From: Lagenorhynchus albirostris
Lineage: Eukaryota; Chordata; Mammalia; Artiodactyla; Delphinidae
Reading direction: 5' to 3'
DNA: 64,000 nucleotides
Assembly: GCF_949774975.1 (NCBI RefSeq)
Contig: NC_083095.1
Location: 73,436,749-73,500,748, forward strand
A program made the translations under genes and the position numbers. Shown in pieces: positions 34,791 to 44,760 of the stretch (within the stretch, counting starts at the first letter, position 1; each line of letters starts with the position of its first letter). A model generated the notes under the pieces. It made no database searches. It saw only the letters and a program-made list of their open reading frames with translations, and was not told the origin of the DNA.

Positions 34791-36854
34791 AATTTGTGCT
34801 GACAGGTGCTCACTGTTAAGGAAGGTAAGAAAACTTTGAATAGCTCTCTTCTCGTGTGAGGAGCTGTAAGAACCAGAGTTATACACACCAAGGCAGGGAT
34901 TCTTGTGCCTGCTCATCTCAGGATGATCAGCAATGCACACTGGGAGGAGCCAGGCCAGTTTCATTTGTCATGTCCATTTCCAGAGGCCAGGGCATCATTC
35001 AGGGCAGCCCGGGTCAAGGCAGGCCAACCCTGCCTCCTTATCCTGGTGCTGGCAGAGCTCTCGCAGTCCATGTAGCTGCCTGGGCCTGGGCCTTCCTGAA
35101 ACGGCTATGATCTCTGGGGGGAGCTTCTGCCCTGAGCAAGATCTGCGTTCCTCAGGTGGCCCTGCACTGGGGCACAAGTGGGTCTGGGGTCTCTTTGCTC
35201 ACAATGGTCCCTCCTCCAGAGACCAGCACCTTTTCCTGCCTCTCTCCTCCCTCCCTGCAGGCATGTTAGGGTCACTCTTGGAGCTCATGACACGAAATAG
35301 AAAGAATCCACATGGCAGTAGCTGGAGGTCGAAGAACAGCTTTTTCAGCAACCTCAGTGACATGTTACTGAAGGTGCCATCGTTCTTTCACTTCTCAGCC
35401 CCTCCTTTACCCATTCTCCTGAGCTGTGCATTTCTCATTCTATGCCAACCCATTTCCTTGGGGCCCCCTCCACTCCATGTCATCACCACCCCACTGGGGA
35501 GAAGCTCTAGGCCCTACCTGGGGACCTTCTACCACACCACTCCCTCCACTCTCCCTGGGACTGGCAATCCACCTGCTCTTCCTCCCTCACGGCTACGAAC
35601 AAGAGCCGAGCTGACCCACACCACAGGGACAATCCCCCTGCCTACCCATCTACCTTCATTCCACCCAGGAGGATGCGCCAGGCAGCTGGCTAGGGGAAGA
35701 CAAGGGTGACAGAGCCAGTGTCACATACTCTGAGGGAGGTGAAGCTCAGACTCCTGGATGACAAGACCTGCAACCACTTTCTTTTGCCCAGTCATAACCT
35801 CCAAATCTGTGCAGGCAATCCCAGGAAGAGAAGATCAGCATACAAGGTAACCACATACCTACACCTCCGTCTCCCAACTCAGTACTTGGGAGACAGCGTC
35901 CTCCTGGGCGGCGATGGGGTCAGGAAGTCCCGAGTACAGTGAACATGTCTGAGTTCATGGGTTTCTAGGACTGTGGAACTGGACTCCTCCTTCCGGGTGC
36001 CATCCTTCTATAGCCACGTCCTGCTTCTAACCCTCCCGTCTATCCTGCCGTACAGGGCTCCAGGAGAGAAGTGAAGAAGATGGAAGGGACAGGACTAGAG
36101 TTGTGGTTCTATGCCAGAGAGAGAATGAAGACAGGAAACCCCTGTCTAAGGAGGTTTGATCCCTAGCCAGGGGATCCCCTGTCTGAGGAGCCAGGATCCC
36201 TAGCCAGATTCTGGGGTATCTTGACTGGGGTGCTGAGAGAACCAGGATGACGTGACAGAAAGGAGAGAAGAATGCCTGCTGCTCAGGATCTGCTTTCTCT
36301 AACCCACAGGGCAATTCTGGGGGCCCCCTTCTGTGTGCTGGAGTGGCCCAGGTACTGAGTCTTATGGAAGTACAGACACAAAGCCTCCTGGTGTCTTCAC
36401 TCGAATCTCCCCATATGTGTCCTGGATTAACGAAGTCCTAAATGGCAGTTAGCCACAGAAGCCTGGCCAGTCTGCAGGAGAACCCCAAAGCCAGAGCCCT
36501 CCCTGGTAGTCCCTGCATTCCACAGGAGCCTGGCCCCGCCTGTGCCCAGGAAGGCTCTCCAAGAACAACAAAGCCCCTGCTGGTTGTATCCCCAGCAAAC
36601 TTCAATCAGGATGCAGCCTGCAGTGTGTCTGTGGGACTCTCCTCTCTCCCCCCAGAGCTGCTCTGCTCTGCAAGGAGGAGTCCAGCTCCGCCTTTCTAGC
36701 TTGAATGAACACTAGCACTGGGCTCCCTTCTTGCTAAGTAATAATCTTTCCTACCAATTCCCTTGTCCATTGTGTGGTGTTAAGAATTATTAAAGAAAAC
36801 ATTTTCACCTGCACAACAGGATTTACCATCCAGAGTAATACTAGCACTGACTTA

Positions 36855-36935
36855 CCTTCTTCCTCCACCACCACCTCTTCCTCCTTCTCCTGTTCCTCCC
36901 TCCTTCTCCTCCTCTCCCTTCTCTTCCCACAAACC
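36855..36935. repeat. Pyrimidine-rich (CTCCTT)n tract
   Basis: About 80 bp is almost entirely C and T on the plus strand (ttcctccaccacc...ctcctcctctcccttctc). It starts about 400 bp past the stop of the protease pseudogene. Confidence 0.85.
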
Positions 36936-37062
36936 TTGTGCCTCAGCCAGTACAATTCAGGGCATAGATGTGCCGTAGCAAACTCTCCATAACTATTTCT
37001 GGAGACGGTCCCAGGCTTGGGCTGTTGATACCTTGCATTCACCCCTCTCAATAATGTGTCTG

Positions 37063-37463
37063 GGGCTTCCCTGGTGGCGCAGTGGTTGAGAATCTGCCTG
37101 CCAATGCAGGGGACACGGGTTCGAGCCCTGGTCTGGGAGGATCCCACATGCCGCGGAGCAACTGGGCCCGTGAGCCACAACTACTGAGCCTGCGCATCTG
37201 GAGCCTGTGCTCCGCAACAAGAGAGGCCGCGATAGTGAGAGGCCCGCTCACCGCGATGAAGAGTGGCTCCCGCTTGCCGCAACTAGAGAAAGCCCTCGCA
37301 CAGAAACGACGACCCAACACAGCCAAAAATAAATAAATAAATAATACTTTATAAAAATGCAAATCTGAGTATGTTCATTACCAACAGGTAACCCTAGAGC
37401 ACCTTCCTGTTGCTCTCAGGATTTAAATAATTAATTGATTGATTGATTAATTTAAAAAATAAT
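37063..37463 (+). mobile_element. SINE with about 110 bp of transduced 3' flank
   Basis: A CHR-type SINE of the intermediate form (37,063-37,343) ends in ataaataaataa. It is followed by non-SINE sequence (aaaatgcaaatctgag ... tgttgctctcagg) and a second A/T-rich tail. The 13-bp duplication aataatgtgtctg occurs at 37,050-37,062 and 37,464-37,476, enclosing the SINE and the extra segment together. The extra segment resembles part of an old interspersed repeat, presumably copied from the source locus. Confidence 0.8.
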
Positions 37464-38589
37464 AATAATGTGTCTGCAGCCAGAGAAGCATCTGTCAAGT
37501 GAAAAAGGAAAATTTCCCAAGTACAAGAGCTCAGGACAGCGGGGAGGGATGAGCCCTGGAAGTCTTCAGGACGGGTTTGTCAACTGCAACAGTCACCACG
37601 AAGTAGGGCCATGCCAGTCCAGAAGAAAGTTCCCCTAGAATGTCAGAGTGAGTCTGGCCCCTGAACTACATCAGAGTCACCCAATTCAACTGTCATCTTC
37701 CTTTGGAAATGACACGGTGTCTCCAGTCTTCCAAAAGAGAAATCTGAGTTAGGTCAAGTTCTCCAAAATTTCCTCCTGCAAGTGAACTGCAATGCTCTGA
37801 ATGCCGGACCCGCCAGCATCTGAGATGAAAGAGTGCACTCACAGCCATACATACCCGAATACAAGGCAAATGGAGCATAAACTCCAGCTAACTCTCAGAA
37901 GCCTGCCATTAAAGGGCCCTCATACAGGTTTCACCATGGTCCCGAAGAGGCCTAAGAAGATAGGCCTGGCCTGTGCAAGAAGGAGCTGCTACTCCTGGCC
38001 CAGACCAGGGACCCATAGCTCCATCTTCCCCACTGCCTGTCAGCCCACAGATCTGGGCTTCCAGCTCTGCCACTGATCAATGTAGACGTAAGATAAAGAA
38101 ATCGTGATAAACATAAACATCTGATTATAAACACTAACCCTATGTAGAAAACAGATATATGTACATAAATTTTTTTAAAAAAGAAAAATCTTGGCAGGAT
38201 CTCAGAAATGAAAGAACTTATGCTGGAATGACAATAAACAATTTTTACGCCCTAACTCTTGTTTTATATTTATGTAATTAAATAAGAGTTTTTAAATGTG
38301 AAATACAAGGAGCAGAAGCCCTATGGGTAATGTTTGCTTGGGAAACCAGCACACATACTGAGCTGTAGCTCGGGCCCCACCCACTGTTGACCCCCAGATC
38401 CTGAGGACAGCACATCCACAGGGCAGCCCTTCTTTCCAGGAAGCTGGACAACTGGAGACATGGGGAGAACAGTCAGCCCACCCTGCCAGCCTGGCCCCCA
38501 AGAAGTGGTAGGGCTGGTGGAGACTGCAAGGAGCTGGACTGAACCCACAGGATGAACTGGACCCCAAGGGGCTGACAAGCACTGACTCT

Positions 38590-38855
38590 AGCTTGGCCAA
38601 CACTGCAGACCAAACAAGCATCACATGGACCCCTGACACGGAAATAGCAGTTGCTGGCCCAGCCTCCCAAAAAAAGATAAGCACATCAGCATCACTGCAA
38701 TGTTTATTCTGTGATGCAGAGGGTAGGGTCCAAGGAGTGGGCCCGCCTAACCAACACTGAGAGCAATAAGAGAGTCTCAGCACCACAGGGTCAGAAGGAG
38801 AAACGGTCTAGATAAGAGGGCTTTGCTCAAACTCATGGGAAGAGGGCCTCTGTAC
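38590..38855. repeat. Chymase-flank module, copy 1
   Basis: About 265 bp is clearly related to 43,040-43,310. Shared landmarks in order are tgcctggcc-like text, aaaaaagat.ag, tg.gatgcaga, agtgggcc.g.ct, gagaaac.gtc.ag and ctttgctcaaactcatg. The function and family are unknown. It starts 2.1 kb past the stop of the beta-chymase-like pseudogene. Confidence 0.65.
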
Positions 38856-39276
38856 AGCTGATGCCAGCACATAGGGAAGTGCTACAGAGCCAGTTCCTCC
38901 TGGGGTCACAGTTGTCGGGGCCGAGGTCATAAAGCCCAACAGGAAAATATCTGCTCTTCCCACCCCACCCCAATGTTCATTCCTTCCCCAGGAACCTGGT
39001 GATTGTGTCTCCCACACCCACAGCTCCTCTGACAACTTTTACCCTCACATAGTCATACCCTGTGTAGTGGCTTGGCATGTGGGTATAATGACGGAATAGT
39101 TATGGTTGTACTGCATCCTTTAGAAACTATATAATGAAGTCCTAACCCCCAGTACCACAGAATGTGACCTTAAATGGAAATAGAGTCATTGCAAATGTAA
39201 TTACTTAAGATGAGGTCATACTGGAGTAGGATGGGCCCTTAATCCATATAGCTGTCCTTATAAGAAGAGGAGAGGG

Positions 39277-39746
39277 GGGACTTCCCTGGTGGTCCAGTGG
39301 TTAAGAATCCACCTTCCAGGGCTTCCCTGGTGGCGCAGTGGTTGAGAGTCCGCCTGCCGATGCAGGGGACACGGGTTCGTGCCCCAGTCTGGGAGGATCC
39401 CACATGCCGCAGAGCGGCTGGGCCCGTGAGCCATGGCCGCTGGGCCTGCGCGTCCAGAGCCTGTGCTCCACAATGGGAGAGGCCACAGCAGTGAGAGGCC
39501 CACGTACTGCAAAAAAAAAAAGAATCCGCCTTCCAATGCAGGGGACGTGAATTTGATCCCTGGTCAGGGAACTAAGATCCCACATGCCGTGGGGCAACTA
39601 AGCCCGCATGTCGCAACTATTGAGCCCCTGTGCTATGGAGCCCACACGCCGCAACTAGAGAAGCCCATGTACTGCAGTGAAGATCCCACGCGCCACAACA
39701 AAGACCTGATGCAGCCAAATTAGTTAATTAATTTTTTAAAAAAAAA
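39277..39746 (+). mobile_element. CHR-type SINE (outer) carrying a nested SINE
   Basis: An older SINE starts gggacttccctggtggtccag near 39,277 and ends caaattagttaattaatt plus A. It is split at 39,318 by a younger SINE. The purine-rich flank aagaagaggagaggg on the left matches aagaagaggaaagagg on the right. Confidence 0.85.
39319..39519 (+). mobile_element. CHR-type SINE (short form) nested in the older SINE
   Basis: It starts ggcttccctggtggcgcag and ends cacgtactgc plus an A tail. The duplication is aagaatccaccttcca at 39,303-39,318 and aagaatccgccttcca at 39,520-39,535, with one mismatch. Confidence 0.95.
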
Positions 39747-39761
39747 AGAAGAGGAAAGAGG

Positions 39762-39875
39762 GAATTCTCTGGCTGTCCAGTGGTTAGAACTCAGCACTTA
39801 CACTGCCAAGGGCCCGGGTTCAATCCCTGGTCAGGGAACTAAGACCCCACAAGCCGCATGGCACAGCCAAAAAAA
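39762..39875 (+). mobile_element. Short tRNA-derived SINE
   Basis: A copy of about 114 bp starts gggaattctctggctgtccag, contains ggttcaatccctggtcagg, and ends gcatggcacagcc plus A. It lies in the same purine-rich target as its neighbour (gaagaggaaagag before, gagaagaggagag after). Confidence 0.85.
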
Positions 39876-40599
39876 AAAGAGAAGAGGAGAGAGACACACG
39901 AGGAGAAGGCCATGTGAAGACAGAGGCAGAGATTGAGTGATGCATCTATGAGCCAAGGAACACCAAGGATTGACAGGTGTAAACAAACTATACGGGAGAG
40001 GTGTGGGACAGATTCTTCCTCATAGCCCTCAGAGGAACCAATCCTGCCAGCACCTTGATCTCAGACTAGCCGCCAGAACTGTGAGAGGATAAATTTCTGT
40101 TGTTTTAAATCACCTCGTTTGTGGTACTTTGTTATAGTGACTTTTGGAGTCTTATACGAGAGTCAAGGCAGAGTTTTGGGAATTTAAGGTTTTCTCCAAA
40201 AATTGCTATTTATTTTAATAAGTGATTCATATTGAGTAGGCTTTAAATTCATAAAAAGCTTTGCCATTCAAACATCATCAAGGAAAGGATCTATGATGAG
40301 TGCGGTGAAGAGGTCATTAAAACCACATTTATAGGGTGTAACTCCAGCTTGCTTGAGAAAAAAAATTTTTTTACTGTAATTAGAATAACAGGCCCAGGAC
40401 TTTACTCTTGCCTTGTCCTCATAATCCACTGCTCCCTGCTCCTGAGCCCACCCCATGGGCTGCTCCATCTCTAAGACCTTTCCCTGTAAGAAACTGCCAC
40501 CCTGCTGGAAACTTGCCTCAGAGTGAGTCAGGAAAGACCCCTGGGTGTGATTTACAAATCACAAAGCTGACAAATTACTTGTATCCAGAATATATTAAG

Positions 40600-41290
40600 T
40601 ACTGACAAACCCAACTCCATTAAAATATGGACAAAAGACATAGACACTTCACCAAAGAGGATTTACAGGTGGAAAATAAGCACATGAAAAGATGTCAACT
40701 TCATTAGTCATTAGGAAATTGCAAATTAAAAACACAATGAACTACCACTACACATCTATTAGAATGGCTAAAAATAAAAGTACCAAAAGTACCAAGGGCT
40801 TGCATGGATGCAGACCAACTAGAACTCTCATACATTGCTGGGGGAAATGCAAAATACAGTCACTTTAGAAAATAGTTTAGCAGTTTCTTACAAAATTAAA
40901 TATACACTTATTATACGACCTAGAATCCTACCCCTAGATGTTTACCTTCTAGAAATGAAAACTTAAGTTCATGCTAAAATCTGTACACAAATGTTAATAG
41001 CAGCTCTATTCATAATTATAAAAATCTGGAAACAAACCAAATGTCTTTCAACAGGTGAATGAATAAACAACCTGTGATGCATGCATACAATGCAATACTA
41101 CTCGGCAATAAACAGAAGCAAACTATTGCTCATGCAACAACTTGGATGAACCTTAAAGGCATTATGTTGAGTTTAAGAAGCCAGCCTCAGTAAGTCACAC
41201 ATTGTATGATTCCATTTATATGGCATTCCCAAAAAGGCAAAACTATAGTGATGGATAACAGATCCTGCCTATGCTTTCTGGACTATTCAT
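40600..41290 (+). mobile_element. Old L1 ORF2 3' region
   Basis: It contains degenerate but recognisable L1 text: 'ggacaaaagacatagacacttcacc', 'tagaatggctaaaaataaaag', 'cattgctgggggaaatgc' and 'caacaggtgaatgaataaac'. It is more diverged than the L1s at 3-20 kb and frames are destroyed. Confidence 0.8.
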
Positions 41291-41333
41291 TTGAACATTC
41301 AAGGCATGCAGCAATAAAGAGTGCAAAGATTTT

Positions 41334-41738
41334 GGACTTCCCTGATGGCGCAGTGGTTAAGAATCCACCTGCCAACGCAGGGGACACAGGTTCTATCCCT
41401 GGTCCAGGAAGACCCCACATGCCATGGAGCAACTAAGCCCGTGTGCCACAACTACTGAGTCTGCGCTCTAGAGCCCACGAGCCACAACTGCTGAGCCCAT
41501 GCACCACAACTACTGAGCCTGCGAGCCGCAACTACTGAGTCCGCATGCCGCAACTACAGAAGCCCACGTACTGCAACTACTGAAGCCCGCGCACCTAGAG
41601 CCTGTGCTCCGCAACGAGAAGCCACCGCAATGAGAAGCCCGTGCACTGCAACCAAGAGTAGCCCCCACTCACCGCAACTAGAGAAAGCCCACGTGCAGCA
41701 ACAAAGACCCAACACAGCACCCCCCCCCAAAAAAAAAA
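41334..41738 (+). mobile_element. CHR-type SINE (long form, extra internal units)
   Basis: It starts ggacttccctgatggcgcag, and its middle is lengthened by repeated 'cacaactactgagcc'-like units. It ends in a C-run followed by A. The 15-bp duplication gagtgcaaagatttt flanks it (41,319-41,333 and 41,739-41,753). Confidence 0.95.
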
Positions 41739-41777
41739 GAGTGCAAAGATTTTGAACTTTAAAATTAGATGAGCCTG

Positions 41778-41984
41778 GGGCTTCCCTGGTGGCGCAGTGG
41801 TTGAGAGTCCGCCTGCCGATGCAGGGGACAAGGGTTCGTGCCCCGGTCCGGGAAGATCCCACATGCCGTGGAGTGGCTGGGCCCGTGAGCCATGGCCGCT
41901 GAGCCTGCGCGTCCGGCGCCTGTGCTCCGCAGCGGGAGAGGCCACAACAGTGAGAGGCCCGCGTACCGCAAAAAAAAAAAAAAA
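41778..41984 (+). mobile_element. CHR-type SINE (short form), young
   Basis: It starts gggcttccctggtggcgcag and ends cccgcgtaccgc plus a long pure A tail. The perfect 16-bp duplication aaattagatgagcctg occurs at 41,762-41,777 and 41,985-42,000, indicating a recent insertion. Confidence 0.97.
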
Positions 41985-42289
41985 AAATTAGATGAGCCTG
42001 TGTTTGAATCCATGCTCTTCCATTTTCTGACTTTGTGCCTCTTTAAGCCCAGTTTCCTCATCTGAGGAACAGTGGCGACAGTGAACTATGGTAAGAAATT
42101 TTTTATTTTTAAATCATCATGACTTCTTTTGGTATATAGTGCTATGAATTTTAACACACATATAGATTCATGTAACCGCCACCAATATTGAAATACTCAA
42201 CAGTCTCATCACCTCCCCAAACTCCCTCACGCTATTCTTTTATAGTCACATCTCCCTACACTCAACCCTTGTGTAAAAGAACTTCAGGT

Positions 42290-42395
42290 TGAGGATGGAG
42301 AAAGGAAGTAATGGAAAGAAGGAGAGAGAGGGAGAGTAAAAGAGAGAGGAAGAAAGAAAGGAAGAGGGGGAAAGAGAGAGATTCAGAGAGAGATT
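42290..42395. repeat. Purine-rich GA tract
   Basis: About 100 bp is almost pure A/G (ggaaagaaggagagagaggg ... gaggggg), capable in principle of triplex-type structures. No gene adjoins it. Confidence 0.9.
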
Positions 42396-43039
42396 TTCCT
42401 AGCGGTAATTCAGAGTAATATACAATTGAGATACAAGGTTATGTATACACCTCTCCCTGACCACCCACCACACTTCCTCCAGATGCCAACCCATTCATTT
42501 TCTCTTCTCTCTGAACAACCTGGCTTTGGTCCCCAGGAAAAGAAGCATTAACGCTGTCCGTGGTCCTGATTTCCTCCCTCTACCCTTCCCCAAATGTGGT
42601 TTGGGGAAGCTCTACTGAAAAGAGTTCTACTGAAAAAAATCCCTAAATGACACGTGGAGGGTTGGTCCAACCCTCTGACTGTGGAAAATGTACACTATCT
42701 GTCTCATTCGTCTCACATAACTTGCCCCTTCACACTTTCCCAACTGCCTTACCAAAATCATATCTGCAGCTGGACAGCATTTGCCATTCTAGAAACAAAA
42801 GAATATCCTTGCAACCAAGAATGTAGGATGTGGAGAAATGACTAGACAAAGGAGACATCCTTATAAGCCCTCAACAGAGTACAACAATCCCAGTAGAAGG
42901 AGAATAACAGGCCATTCTAGGACCACCTAGAAGACAAGTCTCTCCCAATCCAGGAACTATTCCCTGATAGTATGACCCGTGTAAAGCAGGGGTGTAGACT
43001 GTGACGAGCAGCACTGAACCTGAAAGTGCTGATTCTACC

Positions 43040-43310
43040 ACTGGCAACAACCATAGATTTTAAAAAATCATGTGGATTCCTGGATTGGAAGTAACAGTTG
43101 TTGCCTCACCAGTCTCCCCTACAGCCCATGCAAAAAAGATCAGATCATCATAGCTACAGTGTTAATTTTGAGATGCAGAAGGTGATGGCCCATGAAGTGG
43201 GCCTGTCTGACTGACAGTGCGAACATTGAGTGGTAGCATCACAGAGTCTATAGGAGAAACTGTCCAGGTAAAAGATCTTTGCTCAAACTCATGAGAAGGG
43301 GCACCCTCCG
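43040..43310. repeat. Chymase-flank module, copy 2
   Basis: About 270 bp is homologous to 38,590-38,855 in the same orientation, ending in the shared ctttgctcaaactcatg. It lies 6.6 kb past the beta-chymase-like pseudogene and 0.3 kb before the RAP1B retrocopy. Confidence 0.65.
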
Positions 43311-43609
43311 ACTTTCCCTCCTCAAATAAGAGCCTATTGCAGGAATGGTGAATGGAAAAGAGAAATATCAGAAAGAAACTCCAAAAAAGCATGATTTGGG
43401 GGTTTCTTGCTGAAGAGGCTGGGACAGAAATAAGGACACACAACCATGACATATCTTCCTCCCGATCCAAAACTTGGGATCATCTCAGAGGACCTCTCTA
43501 TTCATCATTCTCCTGGATACTCTGTCTACTTTAAAAAAACAAATGTGCAGAGTGCAGGAATTCTAAAAGGAACTACTGTGTTAGGAGTTAAAGCACGAAT
43601 ATAGTAAAA

Positions 43610-44760
43610 CAGGCGCACCCGCGCGCCCCGAGGCTGAACGCTTGATGTCAAGGCGACACCGCCAAACCTCGCCCAGAGTCAGGCGTGTAAGCCAGCCGGA
43701 GCAGCGCCAGCGGGTAGCGGCGACGGAGGGAGCACAAGGGGACGCTGGCTGCGGGGACCCGGTGACAGCGCGAGAGGTACTAGAATTTACAAGTTTGCAC
43801 CATGTGTGAGTATAAAGCTAGTCGTTCTTGGCTCGGGAGGAGTTGGAAAATCTGCTCTGACTGTGCAATTTGTTCAAGGAATTTTTGTTGAAGAATATGA
43901 TACTACGATAGAAGATTCTTATAGAAAGCAAGTTGAAGTAGATGCACAACAGTGTATGCTTGAAATCTTGGATACTGCAGGAACGGAACAATTTATAGCA
44001 ATGAGGGATTGAAAAACGGACAAGGCTTTGCATTAGTTTATTCCGTCACAGCACAGTCCACATTTAATGATTTACAAGATCCGAGAGAACAGATTCTTTG
44101 AGTTAAAGACACTGATGATGTTCCAATGATTCTGGTTGGTAATAAGTGTGACTTGGAAGATGAAAGAGTTGTAGGAAAGGAACAAGGTCAAAATTTAGCA
44201 AGACAATGAAACAACTGTGCATTCTTAGAATCCTCTGCAAAATCAAAAATAAATGTTAATGAGATCTTTTATGACCTAGTGTGGCGAATTAGCAGAAAAA
44301 CTCCAGTGCCTGGGAAGGCCCGCAAAAAGTCCTCATGTGAGCTGCTTTAATATATTAAATGCATTGTAGCTCTGAGCCAGGTCTGAAGAACTGCTGCTCA
44401 ATTCAACAGTGCCAGCATTCCAACTTTGTTAAACCTACCAACGCCTTAAATGGACTTTCCGTGGTGGCACCCTTTAAGAGGCGGATGAAAGCTACTACAT
44501 CAATTTGCACAGTCTAATCACTCTCCAGTTTCACAAGAGAGATTTTTACTTATATAATAGTCCTAGAGTATGCAGCTGATAAAACCAGAGGCTACAATCC
44601 AGTATTACTGCTAAGAGACATTTTTCATCCACCATTGTTGTACATGTATGAAAATGGTGTACTGTATACTTTAACACACTGCATACTTTGTATTGGAGAG
44701 TACAATAATGTAAATCCTAAAAGTACCACTATTTTAGCATAATAAAAGAAAGTCCAAAGG
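43610..44760 (+). pseudogene. RAP1B: RAP1B processed pseudogene
   Basis: This is an intronless copy of RAP1B, a Ras-family GTPase that controls integrin adhesion. The CDS equivalent runs 43,802-44,350 and starts MCEYKLVVLG, so Arg2 has become Cys by a CpG change. The P-loop GSGGVGKS is intact. DAQQC and the C-terminal TPVPGKARKKSSC text identify RAP1B rather than RAP1A. A 7-nt loss after MRD at about 44,010 causes an immediate TGA. Further stops occur where CGA (about 44,100) and TGG (about 44,207) became TGA, and the C-terminal Gln became Glu. The GC-rich 5' leader (from about 43,610) and at least 400 bp of 3' UTR, to about 44,756, are retained. No introns or own promoter are seen. The exact ends and target duplications were not found. 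Confidence 0.93.

Larger units (their letters stand above)
33336..36452 (+). pseudogene. Beta-chymase-like mast cell protease pseudogene, five exons
   Basis: This chymotrypsin-fold (S1A) granule protease has the usual five-exon layout: exon 1 33,336-33,411 (leader), exon 2 33,967-34,094 plus 34,802-34,824, exon 3 35,261-35,373, exon 4 about 35,593-35,846, exon 5 36,310-36,452. The mature N-terminus reads EEIISGIESKPHSRPYKAHL. Exon 4 reads VTEP..HTLREVKLRLLD and ends PRKRRSAYK. These features fit the rodent beta-chymases (EEIIGGVES, VTEP, TLREVKLR, PRK.RSAYK) better than alpha-chymase. The damage is extensive. Two SINEs interrupt exon 2 just before the His57 motif, which survives as GAHC followed by TAA (34,817). 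TAG stops occur in exon 3 (35,298; 35,319) and exon 4 (35,691), and exon 3 is 23 nt short. The exon 4 acceptor reads cacgg instead of cacag. GDSGGP has become GNSGGP, and exon 5 has a net one-base loss. It lies 12.6 kb upstream of CMA1 on the same strand. The symbol is left open because no orthologue name is certain. Confidence 0.85.
39085..40160 (+). mobile_element. MaLR-like LTR interrupted by three SINEs
   Basis: The outer parts (39,085-39,276 and 39,876-40,160) contain text shared by mammalian MaLR-type LTRs: 'agtcctaacccccagtaccacagaatgtgacctt', 'aagatgaggtcatactgg', 'ggccatgtgaagacagaggcagagattg' and 'agaactgtgagaggataaatttctgttgtttt'. Three SINEs inserted at a purine-rich site split it. 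No viral genes are present. The family is assigned from memory of the consensus style, so the subfamily is uncertain. Confidence 0.6.

Noticed and set aside
34933..35709. Open frame of about 258 codons on the plus strand
   Set aside because: It runs through intron 2, exon 3 (in the wrong frame), intron 3 and part of exon 4 of the beta-chymase-like pseudogene. Proline/serine-rich chance frame, not a gene.
41334..41738. Regularly spaced 'cacaactactgag' units that look array-like
   Set aside because: These are internal repeats of a long-form SINE with target duplications, not a CRISPR array or satellite.
43802..44012. Possible truncated Rap GTPase protein of 69 codons
   Set aside because: It ends at an immediate stop after a 7-nt deletion, lacks the rest of the G domain, and has no introns or identifiable promoter. 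A decayed retrocopy fits better.
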